A DNA stretch of 18,341 nt. It comes from Bacillota bacterium (GTDB lineage Bacteria > Bacillota > Clostridia > Tissierellales > Peptoniphilaceae). The DNA is taken from NCBI GenBank assembly GCA_023394045.1, contig JAEXBN010000006.1, positions 1-18,341 of the forward strand, in the 5' to 3' direction. Shown piece after piece: positions 1 through 8,221 of this stretch. Both the position numbers and the translations under genes were made by a program. The first letter of the stretch is position 1; each line of letters begins with the position of its first letter. The notes below the pieces were generated by a model. That model was given only the letters and a program-made list of their open reading frames with translations, did no database searches and was not told the DNA's origin.

Positions 1-130
1 TGGATGCGCCATCCACAAAAATCCATTCCATCCGCTCCCGTGGAAAATCCTGAAACCGCAGGGAGTGCACACAGGCATCGATATATTTTTCTTCATTATA
101 TACCGGTATGATGACCGACACGTCACACAT
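1..130 (-). CDS. Family 2 glycosyltransferase, N-terminal fragment
   Basis: The first 43 codons of a gene that runs off the left edge of the window. The product begins MCDVSVIIPVYNEEKYIDAC and continues to a VDGAS segment at residues 39-43. This is the standard start of a GT-A fold family 2 glycosyltransferase: a beta strand (VSVIIPVYNE) that binds the nucleotide-sugar, then the DG(A/G)S loop. The ATG at 130 follows an AGGGGG ribosome binding site and lies 23 bases after the stop of the transporter gene, so it is probably co-transcribed with it. Acceptor and sugar cannot be inferred from this fragment. Family assignment is firm; function is open (cell-wall, capsule or lipid glycosylation). 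Confidence 0.85.
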   Translation of the reverse strand, partial: MCDVSVIIPVYNEEKYIDACVHSLRFQDFPRERMEWIFVDGAS

Positions 131-153
131 GGCGCGCCCCCTATCCTTATCCA

Positions 154-720
154 CTACATCACCCCAATCGCGTGAAGCAGCAAACCGCTCCCCGCGCAGA
201 GGATGACAATGCCGATCACGCCCAGCTTTTTTCTGGCATAGAAGATCAGCCCCATCACGAAACCGATCAGTCCACCGATGCTCCACGCATTCAAGCTCCA
301 GGCTCCAGTCGTAAACAGCGAGGCTTCGATCATATCCAGCGTCGCAATCGCGACCAGCCCCACAACCGCGGGCTTCAATCCCTTCAGAAGCTTCGTGAGC
401 CAGGGCATCTCCTGCTCTTTGGTAAAGAGAACATAGCCCAGAAGCATCATGAGAATAAATTGCGGCGTGACGTTTCCCAGCGTTGCAACAATCGCTCCCG
501 GAATTCCCGCCACTTTCGTCCCGATGAAAGTCGCTGAATTGATCGCAATCGGTCCCGGTGTCATCTGTGAAAGCGAAACCAGATCCGTCAGCTCTTTCGC
601 GCTGAGCCATCCTTGCTGATCCACCACGTATTGCGTAATCAGCGGCAGCACCGCATAGCCGCCGCCAAACGCAAAGGCACCAATTTTCAAAAAAGTGACA
701 TATAAAGTCAGCAGATCCAT
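154..720 (-). CDS. Chromate transporter family protein, half-size subunit 2
   Basis: A 188-residue membrane protein of the CHR (chromate ion transporter) family in its short, single-domain form. The N-terminal family signature is clear: FAFGGGYAVLPLI at residues 16-28, then a GWLSAKELTDLVSLSQ segment, TPGPIAIN at about 54-61 and a GTKVAG loop. Several hydrophobic segments follow. Full-length ChrA is about 400 residues with two homologous halves; here the halves are separate genes, as with ywrA/ywrB of Bacillus subtilis. The start ATG overlaps the stop of the upstream partner (ATGA), which implies translational coupling and probably a heteromeric transporter. The substrate is not proven: the family is named for chromate efflux, but many members are untested. 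Confidence 0.88.
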   Translation of the reverse strand: MDLLTLYVTFLKIGAFAFGGGYAVLPLITQYVVDQQGWLSAKELTDLVSLSQMTPGPIAINSATFIGTKVAGIPGAIVATLGNVTPQFILMMLLGYVLFTKEQEMPWLTKLLKGLKPAVVGLVAIATLDMIEASLFTTGAWSLNAWSIGGLIGFVMGLIFYARKKLGVIGIVILCAGSGLLLHAIGVM

Positions 721-1316
721 CAGAGCACCTTCGATTCGTCAACGAGAGAAAAAAGCGACAATCCGAGGAGACCGCAAACCAGAATGATCAGCGCGGCGTT
801 CAGCTTCAACACAAAGCCGCAGAGAAACGCCCCCAGCATGATCCCGGTTCCGAATAGGGGATGTTTGCGCAACGCCACTTTTCCCATACGAAACGTCGTC
901 AGGACAAGGATCGCCGAGATCCCCCCTCCCATCACGGAAAAAGCGGCATTGACCCAAGGATTCCGGCGAAATTGGTCATACACATAGAACAGGAGCGTGA
1001 TGATGATGAGACAGGGGAGCACCGCCGCAATCAGTGAGACGATCGCCCCCAGCGGTCCGCGCACGCGATACCCGGTTAAAATCGAAGCATTGATGGCCAT
1101 CGGTCCCGGTCCAGACTGCGCGAGAGCTGTCAGATCCAACATCTCCTCCTCGCTAATGGCTTTTTTTCGCTGCACAAACTCATCCCGAATGACCGGAACA
1201 ATCGTATAGCCGCCGCCGAAAGTGAACATGTTGATTTTGAAAAAGGTACGAAAGAGGTCGAAAAGGGATACCTGCGTGCTTTTCGGCCGCCCTTCGGTCA
1301 ATGGTTGATGGACCAC
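720..1316 (-). CDS. Chromate transporter family protein, half-size subunit 1
   Basis: A 198-residue half-size CHR-family membrane protein and partner of the gene that follows it. The signature FTFGGGYTIVPVI is at about residues 31-43, followed by a LDLTALAQSGPGPMAINAS segment (family L.Q..PGP.A.N) and a GYRVRGPLGAIVS loop, then hydrophobic helices to the C-terminus. The best start is a GTG at 1316 placed four bases after an AAAGAGGA ribosome binding site; an ATG at 1320 is out of frame. Its stop overlaps the next start by ATGA. The gap to murG is only 35 bp with no visible terminator, so it is probably transcribed with murG. Sequence difference between the two halves suggests an antiparallel heterodimer; this is inference from the family. 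Confidence 0.86.
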   Translation of the reverse strand: MVHQPLTEGRPKSTQVSLFDLFRTFFKINMFTFGGGYTIVPVIRDEFVQRKKAISEEEMLDLTALAQSGPGPMAINASILTGYRVRGPLGAIVSLIAAVLPCLIIITLLFYVYDQFRRNPWVNAAFSVMGGGISAILVLTTFRMGKVALRKHPLFGTGIMLGAFLCGFVLKLNAALIILVCGLLGLSLFSLVDESKVL

Positions 1317-1351
1317 ACATTCCTCTTTCCGTTTCTATGCTTCTGCCTTCT

Positions 1352-2455
1352 CTAGCGGAGCGCAAATGTCGGGTCTTCTGGAAGCCGATCCTGTTCGATC
1401 AGCTGCATGATCGTTTTCACTCCATCATGGAATTCGAAGTGATTTTGTGCTGCCACAATCGCTTCCCGATCCGCATACAATTTTGTAATCGCCTGCAAAA
1501 AGTCCGATCCGGTTGCGGTGCGCTCATCCAGCACATGAGCATATCCGGCTTTCTCGAATTGCGCTGCATTTTCCACCTGATCTCCACGGCTTCCTTTCAC
1601 ATACGGAATCAAAAGCATCGGCTTGCGGTAATATAGGAACTCGAAGATCGCATTGCTTCCGGCTCGGGACACGATGAGATCCGCCATTTTCAGCGCATCG
1701 TTCATTCCTGACTGGATATAATCCACCTGGCGGTAACCCGGCCGTTCAATGGAAGAATCTCCTTTTTTCGCTCCCACACCATGGACGATATCGAATGTTT
1801 CAAGGAGCTTGTCCAAATTGTCCCAGACCATATGATTGATGGCTTCAGCCCCCAACGAACCGCCCAGAACCAGCAGAACCGGCTTCTTTCCTTCAAGACC
1901 GAAACGAATCAGCCCTTCGTTGCGATTGCCTCCCTGAATTTGTGCGCGAATCAGCGGCCCCAAATAGTAGGCTTTTTCACGGGGAAGATATTTTGCCGTA
2001 GCTTTAAACGTGATCAAAATATGGCGCACAAAAGGAGCAACGATTTTATTCGCCAAACCCGGCGTCAGATCCGACTCATGCCCAATCACGGGAACATGAA
2101 GCTGTTTGGCCGCCAATACGACCGGAACGGAAACGAATCCTCCTTTTGAAAACACGATATCCGGATGAAGCCGGCGCATCAAACGCTTGGCTTCCCGGAC
2201 GCCCGAAAGGACATTCCCCACATCCCGCACATTCGCCTTCAGGCTCTCCATGGACCGTTCACGGCGAAACTTTCCGGTCGGGATGGAATAGTAGGCGACC
2301 CCTTCCTGATCCGCAATGAGCTGGCGTTCAATCCCTCGTTCGGAACCAATGTAGGAGATTTCCCATCCAGCTTCGCGTAAAGCGGGAATCAGCGCCAGAT
2401 TGACCACCACGTGGCCGGCGGAGCCTCCGCCCGTCAAGACAATACGCCCGCTCAT
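1352..2455 (-). CDS. murG: MurG, lipid II synthase (GlcNAc transferase)
   Basis: Undecaprenyl-diphospho-muramoylpentapeptide beta-N-acetylglucosaminyltransferase, which transfers GlcNAc from UDP-GlcNAc to lipid I at the inner membrane face to make lipid II for peptidoglycan. The 367 residues have the two-domain GT-B layout: a glycine-rich loop TGGGSAGH at 8-15, the HESDLTPGLANK motif at 126-137 containing the family His, GGSLGAEAIN at 198-207, and the UDP-GlcNAc site SRAGSNAIFEF at 263-273 followed by SRGDQVENA at 289-297. From memory it resembles Staphylococcus aureus MurG more than the Escherichia coli form. The start overlaps the serS stop (ATGA). No dcw-cluster genes are adjacent, so here murG sits apart from the usual division and cell-wall cluster. 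Confidence 0.93.
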   Translation of the reverse strand: MSGRIVLTGGGSAGHVVVNLALIPALREAGWEISYIGSERGIERQLIADQEGVAYYSIPTGKFRRERSMESLKANVRDVGNVLSGVREAKRLMRRLHPDIVFSKGGFVSVPVVLAAKQLHVPVIGHESDLTPGLANKIVAPFVRHILITFKATAKYLPREKAYYLGPLIRAQIQGGNRNEGLIRFGLEGKKPVLLVLGGSLGAEAINHMVWDNLDKLLETFDIVHGVGAKKGDSSIERPGYRQVDYIQSGMNDALKMADLIVSRAGSNAIFEFLYYRKPMLLIPYVKGSRGDQVENAAQFEKAGYAHVLDERTATGSDFLQAITKLYADREAIVAAQNHFEFHDGVKTIMQLIEQDRLPEDPTFALR

Positions 2456-3729
2456 TTTGCCTCAGGGTTGATGCTGTCCGCGCCAAAGTAAGGCCGCAGC
2501 GCATCCGGAATCGTAACGGATCCATCGGCGTTCTGATAGTTCTCCACGATCGCCGCCCAGGTGCGGCCCACCGCCAGACCCGATCCGTTCAGCGTATGAA
2601 CATAGCGAACATTCCCCTGTCCATCCCGGAAACGAATATTCGCGCGGCGCGCCTGATAATCCTCAAAATTGGAGCAGGAGGAAATTTCAACATAGCGATT
2701 GTAGCTTGGCAGCCAAACTTCAATATCATAGGTCTTCGCCGACGAAAATCCGAGATCCCCGGACGACAGCGTGACCACCCGGTAAGGAATCTCCAGCACC
2801 TTCAAAACGGCTTCCGCATCCTGCGTCAGCTTTTCCAGCTCATCATAGCTGCCTTCCGGCTGAACAAACTTGACCAATTCCACTTTATCAAACTGATGCT
2901 GGCGGATAATGCCGCGCGTGTCGCGCCCGGCGGATCCGGCCTCGCGGCGGAAACAGGGAGTGAACGCCGTGCGGTAAGCGGGAAGATCGGATTCGCTCAG
3001 AATCTCATCCCGATACAAGTTCGTCACCGGAACCTCCGCCGTCGGGATCAAGAAGAGATCATCATCCGTGCAATGATACATATCCTCTTCAAACTTCGGA
3101 AGCTGCCCCGTTCCAATCATCGATGCCCGGTTCACAAGATACGGCGGGGCAATCTCAATATAATCCTGGTCAATGGTATGCAAATCCAGCATAAAGTTGA
3201 CGAGGGAGCGTTCCAACCGCGCCCCTCGGCCGGTCATCACGGTAAAACGGGCGCCGGAGAGTTTCGCCCCGCGATCAAAATCCAACAGTGACGCATTCGT
3301 CCCGAGATCCCAATGCGGCTTCGCCTCAAAATCAAACACACGCGGCGTTCCGATGCGGCGCACCTCCACATTTTCCGTATCATCTTTGCCCTTCGGCACC
3401 GAGGCATCCGGAACGTTGGGAATGGACAGCAGCTCCATCCGCAATGCTTCTTCAATCTCCCGCAGCTTCTCATCAATCGCGCTGATTTCGTCCCCCAGAT
3501 CACGCATGCGCGCAATGGTCTCCGATACATCCTCACCATTTTTCTTGCGCAGCGGAATTTCCTTGGATGCACGGTTCCGCTCCGCCTTTTTCTCTTCCAC
3601 TTCATTCAACAGCCGGCGGCGCTCATCATCCAGTCGTAATGCCTCATCCACAGGGAACGAACCAGAGCGGCCTGCAAGTCCTGCCTCTACCTCTTCCCGA
3701 TGTTCGCGAATCCGCTTGATGTCTAACAT
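2452..3729 (-). CDS. serS: Seryl-tRNA synthetase
   Basis: Cytoplasmic class II aminoacyl-tRNA synthetase that charges tRNA-Ser (and tRNA-Sec where present). The 425 residues match the normal length. Residues 1 to about 105 form the long charged coiled-coil arm that grips the tRNA variable arm (LRLDDERRRLLNEVEEKKAE region). The catalytic domain follows: TGQLPKFEEDMY at 207-218, the TAE loop at 230-232, motif 2 CFRREAGSAGRDTRGIIRQH at 259-278 and motif 3 NGSGLAVGRTWAAIVENYQ at 381-399. A GGGAGGA ribosome binding site precedes the ATG. The stop overlaps the murG start. The 88-bp leader is too short for a T-box; a candidate promoter overlaps the end of nnrE. Confidence 0.97.
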   Translation of the reverse strand: MLDIKRIREHREEVEAGLAGRSGSFPVDEALRLDDERRRLLNEVEEKKAERNRASKEIPLRKKNGEDVSETIARMRDLGDEISAIDEKLREIEEALRMELLSIPNVPDASVPKGKDDTENVEVRRIGTPRVFDFEAKPHWDLGTNASLLDFDRGAKLSGARFTVMTGRGARLERSLVNFMLDLHTIDQDYIEIAPPYLVNRASMIGTGQLPKFEEDMYHCTDDDLFLIPTAEVPVTNLYRDEILSESDLPAYRTAFTPCFRREAGSAGRDTRGIIRQHQFDKVELVKFVQPEGSYDELEKLTQDAEAVLKVLEIPYRVVTLSSGDLGFSSAKTYDIEVWLPSYNRYVEISSCSNFEDYQARRANIRFRDGQGNVRYVHTLNGSGLAVGRTWAAIVENYQNADGSVTIPDALRPYFGADSINPEAK

Positions 3730-3825
3730 GATGTCCTCCCTGTTTCACGCGGCTCAGCCGCCTTCCTCATCATTGTCCCGTCCTGGACAAAGCCTCACTC
3801 AAAACTTCATTTTATTATTATAGCA
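3730..3825 (-). promoter_or_regulatory. Candidate extended -10 promoter and short leader of serS
   Basis: On the minus strand the nnrE stop lies inside the string TGC-TATAAT, an extended -10 element (TATAAT at 3822-3817). No good -35 hexamer is visible. The nnrE stop itself is TAA repeated three times in frame. The remaining leader can form two small hairpins: TTGTCC/GGACAA with a six-base loop, and GCGGC/GCCGC with a three-base loop just before the serS ribosome binding site. No T-box antiterminator motif is present. The promoter is inferred from the sequence; read-through from nnrE is equally possible. Confidence 0.45.
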
Positions 3826-4489
3826 CGTTACTGCCCAGCACCTGGCGAATACAGCTCTGCGGAATCCCCGCCGAAACGAGGTGCACCGGCGCGTCAATAT
3901 TGGGATTATGCTCCAATCCTTTTTTCATGCACTCCATGGTGATAATTTCATTGGCTTCAATAAAGGCCCCATAGGGCTGCCCCGTCGTGGCATCCAAACC
4001 GGAGGGAATATCGATGGAGATCGTAAAGATGCGCGACTGATTGATATTATCGATCACGATCGGCGCCATCTCCTTCAGTTCCCGATTGAGCCCCGTTCCA
4101 AAAAGCGCGTCAATGATCGTATTATATTGTTCCAGCTCCCGAATCATATCATCCAGATCCCCAAGAGTCTCCAAGCGCCGGATGGGTGCCTTCATATGGG
4201 TCAGCGCGCGCATATTTAATTTCCATGCTTCGGAATGAGGCGCGCTCTCTCCTAAAAGATAGATGCCCACGGTCTTATCCAGACCAATCAGGTGACGCGC
4301 CACAGCAAGGCCATCCGCACCGTTGTTTCCCGGCCCGCAGAAGATCGCAAAAGAATGGCGGCGGCTCAGATCGAGATGCTGCAAAACGCCCAGTGCCGCA
4401 TTCTCTACGAGAATGAGTTCAGGAATTTCCAATTGCTGCATGGCAATCAATTCGATTCGCTTCATTTCCTCTGCCGTCACGCTCCGCAT
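3818..4489 (-). CDS. nnrE: NAD(P)H-hydrate epimerase (YjeF_N domain)
   Basis: Epimerises R- and S-forms of NAD(P)HX so that the partner dehydratase can repair the damaged cofactor. The 223 residues correspond to the stand-alone YjeF N-terminal domain. Visible motifs are MIELI-like N-terminal helix with VENAA at 28-32, the Rossmann-type loop GPGNNGADGL at 52-61, DALFGTGL at 127-134 and SIDIPSGLDATTG at 158-170, all typical of the family. The C-terminal ADP-dependent dehydratase (NnrD) domain of bifunctional proteins is absent and no separate nnrD is in the window. It lies first in the nnrE-serS-murG run, downstream of an 83-bp gap holding operator-like repeats. An AAAGGAG site precedes the ATG. 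Confidence 0.9.
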   Translation of the reverse strand: MRSVTAEEMKRIELIAMQQLEIPELILVENAALGVLQHLDLSRRHSFAIFCGPGNNGADGLAVARHLIGLDKTVGIYLLGESAPHSEAWKLNMRALTHMKAPIRRLETLGDLDDMIRELEQYNTIIDALFGTGLNRELKEMAPIVIDNINQSRIFTISIDIPSGLDATTGQPYGAFIEANEIITMECMKKGLEHNPNIDAPVHLVSAGIPQSCIRQVLGSNVL

Positions 4490-4507
4490 AAAATCTCCTT
4501 TCTTTTT

Positions 4508-4548
4508 ATCCTGCCAGGATATTCATCCTGCTGGAAAATTGATCCTGC
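4508..4548. repeat. Three ATCCTGC direct repeats at exact 17-base spacing
   Basis: The heptamer ATCCTGC occurs on the plus strand at 4508-4514, 4525-4531 and 4542-4548, a period of exactly 17 bases. An inverted copy CAGGAT at 4515-4520 makes two overlapping palindromes, ATCCTG-C-CAGGAT and CAGGAT-ATTC-ATCCTG. The array sits between the dnaI-like gene and nnrE, ending about 20 bases before the nnrE start codon (minus strand). The spacing and symmetry look like an operator for a dimeric regulator bound on one to two helical turns. I do not recognise the binding protein. Confidence 0.55.
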
Positions 4549-4572
4549 CAAGATGCTCCGCCCTCCATCCAC

Positions 4573-5529
4573 TCATGAGCGCCGCAAATCGCTTCCAAAC
4601 ACCTCAAACATCAAATATTCACCGGTGATGCGCGATGCGATGCGGTCATTGTAGACCTCGCCCAGCTCCTGCGGCTGAAGATTGGAGGAAATAATGGTCG
4701 GGCGTCCGGACACAATCCGGTCATTCAGCAAATCGAAAAGCTCCGCCACCATGTTCCCATTGGTATACTCCGTTCCCAGATCATCCACCACCAGCAAATC
4801 GCATTCATGCGCAAAATGAAACCGGCTCTCATCCGCCGACGAGCGCGCCGACACATTGGTATAGGAATAGCCGACCAAGAAATTCAGCAGCGCCGGCGCC
4901 GTCTGGTAAAACACGCGGGCTCCGCGATCGAGAGTCCCCTTCACAATACAGTTCACCAGAAAAGTCTTTCCTGTCCCTGTCGGACCAAAAAAATACAGAT
5001 TGGGACTCTCAGCGCTGAAATGCTTCACGTAGCCGTCTTCCATCTGTTCACGAAGCATCCGCATATTTTCATACGGGCTCATCGGCTCTGAAGGCTGCCG
5101 ATCCCGACGAAACAGCGACAAGTCAAACGTCCGGAAATTTTCGCGATCAATGCGCTGCGCCACCGCGCTCATCGCATAGCGTTCCGATGCGAGAAGCGCA
5201 TTCCGGCAATGGCAGGAAACACCATGGACAAAGCCTTCATCATGACAATCCGGACACGTATAGTCCGGCTCAAAAAAGGACGCCGAAACACCGACCTGCT
5301 CCAACAGCCGGGCTTCTTGTGTTTCCAAGCGCTGCAGCGCCGCTCTCGCTTTTTTCAGCGCCTCCGGATCCTGATTCAAAGCGAGCGACAGAGTCTCCAT
5401 CAATTTTTTTTGTTTCTTCTGTCGAATCTCTGCCAGCTCAGGATGCGCTTCAAAGAGCTTCTGCACGCGTCGATCCCTGCGCTGTACCGCTTCCGTCCGG
5501 CGCCGTTCCAGAATTTCACTCACCTGCAT
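4573..5529 (-). CDS. dnaI: DnaI/DnaC-like AAA+ helicase loader
   Basis: Primosomal ATPase that loads the replicative helicase on DNA at oriC and during restart. The 318 residues show a charged coiled-coil N-terminal part (about 1-80), a zinc-binding knuckle with C92, C95, C106 and C108 (CPDC...CHC), and a C-terminal AAA+ domain: Walker A GPTGTGKT at 182-189, Walker B LLVVDD at 245-250, sensor 1 SSN at 281-283 and a likely arginine finger in DRIASRI at 295-301. This matches Bacillus DnaI in layout. The start overlaps the end of the DnaD-like gene by 14 bases. Together with the adjacent DnaD-like and helicase genes it forms a helicase plus loader set. Confidence 0.88.
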   Translation of the reverse strand: MQVSEILERRRTEAVQRRDRRVQKLFEAHPELAEIRQKKQKKLMETLSLALNQDPEALKKARAALQRLETQEARLLEQVGVSASFFEPDYTCPDCHDEGFVHGVSCHCRNALLASERYAMSAVAQRIDRENFRTFDLSLFRRDRQPSEPMSPYENMRMLREQMEDGYVKHFSAESPNLYFFGPTGTGKTFLVNCIVKGTLDRGARVFYQTAPALLNFLVGYSYTNVSARSSADESRFHFAHECDLLVVDDLGTEYTNGNMVAELFDLLNDRIVSGRPTIISSNLQPQELGEVYNDRIASRITGEYLMFEVFGSDLRRS

Positions 5530-6391
5530 GATCGGTTCCTCCCCGCAAATCCCTGGCCCGCGCTTCCTCCAGCTTGCGGCGCACCATCTCCTGCTGTTCC
5601 TCCCGGGTCATCCTCGTGTCATGCTCGACATAAGCCGCATGTTTTCGCGTCTGACGCGCCCGTGTCTTTTTCGGGCGCCGGCTCGCTCCGGCTTCCGGCA
5701 CCGCTGCCTCCTCCTTGGAAAGCAAGGCATCCAGCGCGTCCACGGTCGTCACGCCATCAAAACGCGCCCAATTCTCAACGACGGCCGCCACGTAGTTGAC
5801 GGAGCGGGACGACGCATCTTTACGGGACTGCGCCTTTTTATAAGCATATAAGAAATAGGCCGGCGTAAACGGATACCGATCCAGAAGATCCTGAATCAAA
5901 CGAATTTCATTATCCTTCAAACGCACTTGGTAAGAACGCCCTTCGGATAACACTTCTTCTAAAGCATCGAACAGCATCGTCCGTGAAAGCTCTGGCGTTT
6001 CGGTTTCCCTCGCGGCTTCGCCGGCTTCCCCGCGCCTAAAATCCGCCGGATCCTGCCGGCGCGCCGGCTTCGGAGCCGATGGCTCGACACCCGCCCAAAG
6101 AAGCAGCATCGAATGAAACTGATAATGGCCGGGAGCATCCGGTACCTCGGAAACCAATCCCTCGCCTTTCCAATAATCCATCGCTTCCTGAAAGGCCTCA
6201 TCCGACAGCCCCAAGGTCGCAGCCAGCTCCATCCCTTCCGCCGTTTCATTTTTATCGCCCGCCATCTTCCATCCTGCCAGATAGACGCGCAGCGCATCCG
6301 CCGGAGCATGGGACAGATAGGTGTCCAGAAAGATATTCTCAATCGGTGTGGTGCGAAAGTCGACTTTTGAAAGGTCAAAGGAAATGTCCAT
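5516..6391 (-). CDS. DnaD/DnaB-family replication initiation protein
   Basis: A 291-residue protein of the Firmicutes DnaD/DnaB helicase-loading superfamily. The N-terminal half (to about residue 100) looks like the winged-helix-type DDBH1 region. A charged linker follows, then a DnaD-like C-terminal domain (DDBH2) at about 145-220 with the characteristic NYVAAVVENWARFDGVTT segment (family Y...IL..W...GI.T). A highly basic tail follows, then a charged helix. I prefer the ATG at 6391, which has AGGAAAGGAG five bases upstream, over the ATG at 6409, which would place that ribosome binding site inside the gene. Whether it is functionally DnaD or DnaB cannot be decided from sequence. It lies between the helicase and its ATPase loader, consistent with a shared role. 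Confidence 0.8.
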   Translation of the reverse strand: MDISFDLSKVDFRTTPIENIFLDTYLSHAPADALRVYLAGWKMAGDKNETAEGMELAATLGLSDEAFQEAMDYWKGEGLVSEVPDAPGHYQFHSMLLLWAGVEPSAPKPARRQDPADFRRGEAGEAARETETPELSRTMLFDALEEVLSEGRSYQVRLKDNEIRLIQDLLDRYPFTPAYFLYAYKKAQSRKDASSRSVNYVAAVVENWARFDGVTTVDALDALLSKEEAAVPEAGASRRPKKTRARQTRKHAAYVEHDTRMTREEQQEMVRRKLEEARARDLRGGTDHAGE

Positions 6392-6405
6392 CGTCACTCC
6401 TTTCC

Positions 6406-7773
6406 TCACGCCGTCGGATCCGGCGCCCAGCTGAGATCCTTGAACCGCGTCAGCTCCTTTTCGAAATACAGCTCAACGGTTCCTGTCGGACCGTTGCGGT
6501 GCTTTGCAATAATCACTTCGGTGACGTTGGGACGTTCCGTATCCGGATCATAATAGTCTTCACGATAGAGCAGCATGACCACATCGGCATCCTGTTCGAT
6601 GGCACCCGACTCACGCATATCGCTCATCAACGGCCGGCTGCCCTCACGGGACTCCGCCTTACGCGAAAGCTGCGAGAGCGAGAACACCGGACAATCCATC
6701 TCCTTCGCCAGCGCCTTTAGACCGCGTGAAATCTGAGTGATTTCCTGTTGGCGATTCTCCGATCGGCGCAATGAATCCGCGCTCATCAGCTGAAGATAGT
6801 CGATCACAATGAGGTCCAACCCCTTCTCCATCTTCAGACGGCGGCACTTGGCGCGCATCTCCTGAACGGAAATGGAAGAGGTATCATCGATATAAATATT
6901 CATGTCGCGGAGCTCGGCGATTCCCTGAAAGAGCTGATCCCACTCCTCTTTAGCCTGAAAATCGCCGCTGATGATCTTTTGAAGATTCACGCCTGATGAA
7001 ATCGCCAGAAGACGCTGCGCCAGCTGAATTTTGCTCATCTCCAAAGAAAAGATCGCCACATGGTAGGGATGGTTGCCTTCCTTGTCACGGACTTTCGCCG
7101 CATTAAACGCAATATTCAATCCCAGCGCCGTCTTTCCCATGGAAGGGCGCGCCGCCAGAAGCACCAGATCCGAAGGATGCAGCCCCGACAGTCTGGCGTC
7201 CAAATCCCGAAACCCCATCGGAATGCCGGTGATTTGCCCCTGATTCATGGATAGCGCGGAAATGCGCTCCAACGTCTCCTGCATCGTGTCCGACAACGGA
7301 GTCAGCCCAATGCGCGTCCGTTCCTGAGAGAGTGAAAGCAGCGCCTCTTCCGCGCCTTCCAACACCGCCTGCGGGCGGTCCCCGCCTTCGCGAGCCATCC
7401 CGGTGATTTTTTCACCCACTAAAATGAGGGCGCGCTGAAGCGCATGATCCTTCACAATCCGAAGATAGGAGGAAAAATTGTTCGTATAATATTGTTCTTC
7501 CGTGATCTCCAGCACAGCGCCCATTCCGCCGATCGCCTCAAGCTGCTGCGCGCGCGCCAGCTCCGTCTGCAACGTCTGAAAATCAATCGGCTCGCGCGCC
7601 TGATTCAGCGCAAGCATCGCCTCATAAATCGCCCGATGCTTCGGATAATAAAATTCATCCGCTTGCAGCGTTTCAATCGCCGTATGGATCAGCGCATTAT
7701 CGACAAGAATACACCCGAGCACGGCTCGTTCCGCGCTCAGACTCGCCGGCAATTGGGGGAGCGTCTCCGGCAT
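6406..7773 (-). CDS. dnaB: Replicative DNA helicase (DnaB family)
   Basis: Hexameric 5'-3' helicase at the replication fork, named dnaC in Bacillus subtilis and dnaB in E. coli. The 455 residues include the N-terminal DnaB domain (about 10-110), a linker, and the RecA-like ATPase domain: GIPMGFRDLD at 183-192, Walker A ARPSMGKT at 208-215, Walker B LIVIDYLQL at 321-329, the conserved SLSQLSR at 365-371 and the C-terminal KHRNGPTG at 424-431, which carries the arginine finger. No intein is present. It starts one base after the rplI stop with ribosome binding site AAAGAGG inside rplI. The rplI-helicase order is a classic Firmicutes arrangement. Confidence 0.97.
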   Translation of the reverse strand: MPETLPQLPASLSAERAVLGCILVDNALIHTAIETLQADEFYYPKHRAIYEAMLALNQAREPIDFQTLQTELARAQQLEAIGGMGAVLEITEEQYYTNNFSSYLRIVKDHALQRALILVGEKITGMAREGGDRPQAVLEGAEEALLSLSQERTRIGLTPLSDTMQETLERISALSMNQGQITGIPMGFRDLDARLSGLHPSDLVLLAARPSMGKTALGLNIAFNAAKVRDKEGNHPYHVAIFSLEMSKIQLAQRLLAISSGVNLQKIISGDFQAKEEWDQLFQGIAELRDMNIYIDDTSSISVQEMRAKCRRLKMEKGLDLIVIDYLQLMSADSLRRSENRQQEITQISRGLKALAKEMDCPVFSLSQLSRKAESREGSRPLMSDMRESGAIEQDADVVMLLYREDYYDPDTERPNVTEVIIAKHRNGPTGTVELYFEKELTRFKDLSWAPDPTA

Positions 7774-7774
7774 T

Positions 7775-8221
7775 TTACGCCTCTTTCACCTGAACTTTGA
7801 GCTGCGCCGTCATCTCCGGATACACCCGGACATCCACCTGGTAGCTTCCGGTTTCGCGAATCGAATCTTTCAACTCGATCTTTTTCTTATCCACTTCCAG
7901 CCCCGTCTGTTCCAACAGTGCCTCCGCAATATCCTGGCTGGTCACAGAGCCGAACAACCGTCCGTTTCCGCCGCCTTTTGCGACGACGTGGATCTCCGTC
8001 TGCTCCAGTTTTTCCTTCAAGCCCTCGGCCTCCGCCTTACGCGCCGCCTCTTCTTCCTTCAGCTGTTTCTGGCGCGCCTTCCATTGTTTCACCACCTGCG
8101 GCGTCGCTTCCACCGCCAGACCATTGGCCGCCAGAAAATTATTAAAATATCCGGGTTTCGCATTCACGAGTTCCCCCGCTTTTCCCAGACCCTTCACATC
8201 ACTCAGCAGAATTGCCTTCAT
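7775..8221 (-). CDS. rplI: 50S ribosomal protein L9
   Basis: Large-subunit ribosomal protein of 148 residues, the normal length. The N-terminal domain has MKAILLSDVKGLGKAGELVN followed by PGYFNNFLAANGLA, the L9 signature region that binds 23S rRNA. A long charged connecting helix spans about 45-80 (QWKARQKQLKEEEAARKAEA region), and the C-terminal domain begins at about residue 85 with GNGRLFGSVTSQDIAEAL. The start lies 23 bases inside the end of gdpP, so the two are translationally coupled, as in many Firmicutes. Confidence 0.97.
   Translation of the reverse strand: MKAILLSDVKGLGKAGELVNAKPGYFNNFLAANGLAVEATPQVVKQWKARQKQLKEEEAARKAEAEGLKEKLEQTEIHVVAKGGGNGRLFGSVTSQDIAEALLEQTGLEVDKKKIELKDSIRETGSYQVDVRVYPEMTAQLKVQVKEA

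Noticed and set aside
3730..3817. A tRNA-Ser T-box leader before serS
   Set aside because: The leader is only about 88 bases, with no AGGGTGGNACCGCG-type antiterminator and no specifier stem.
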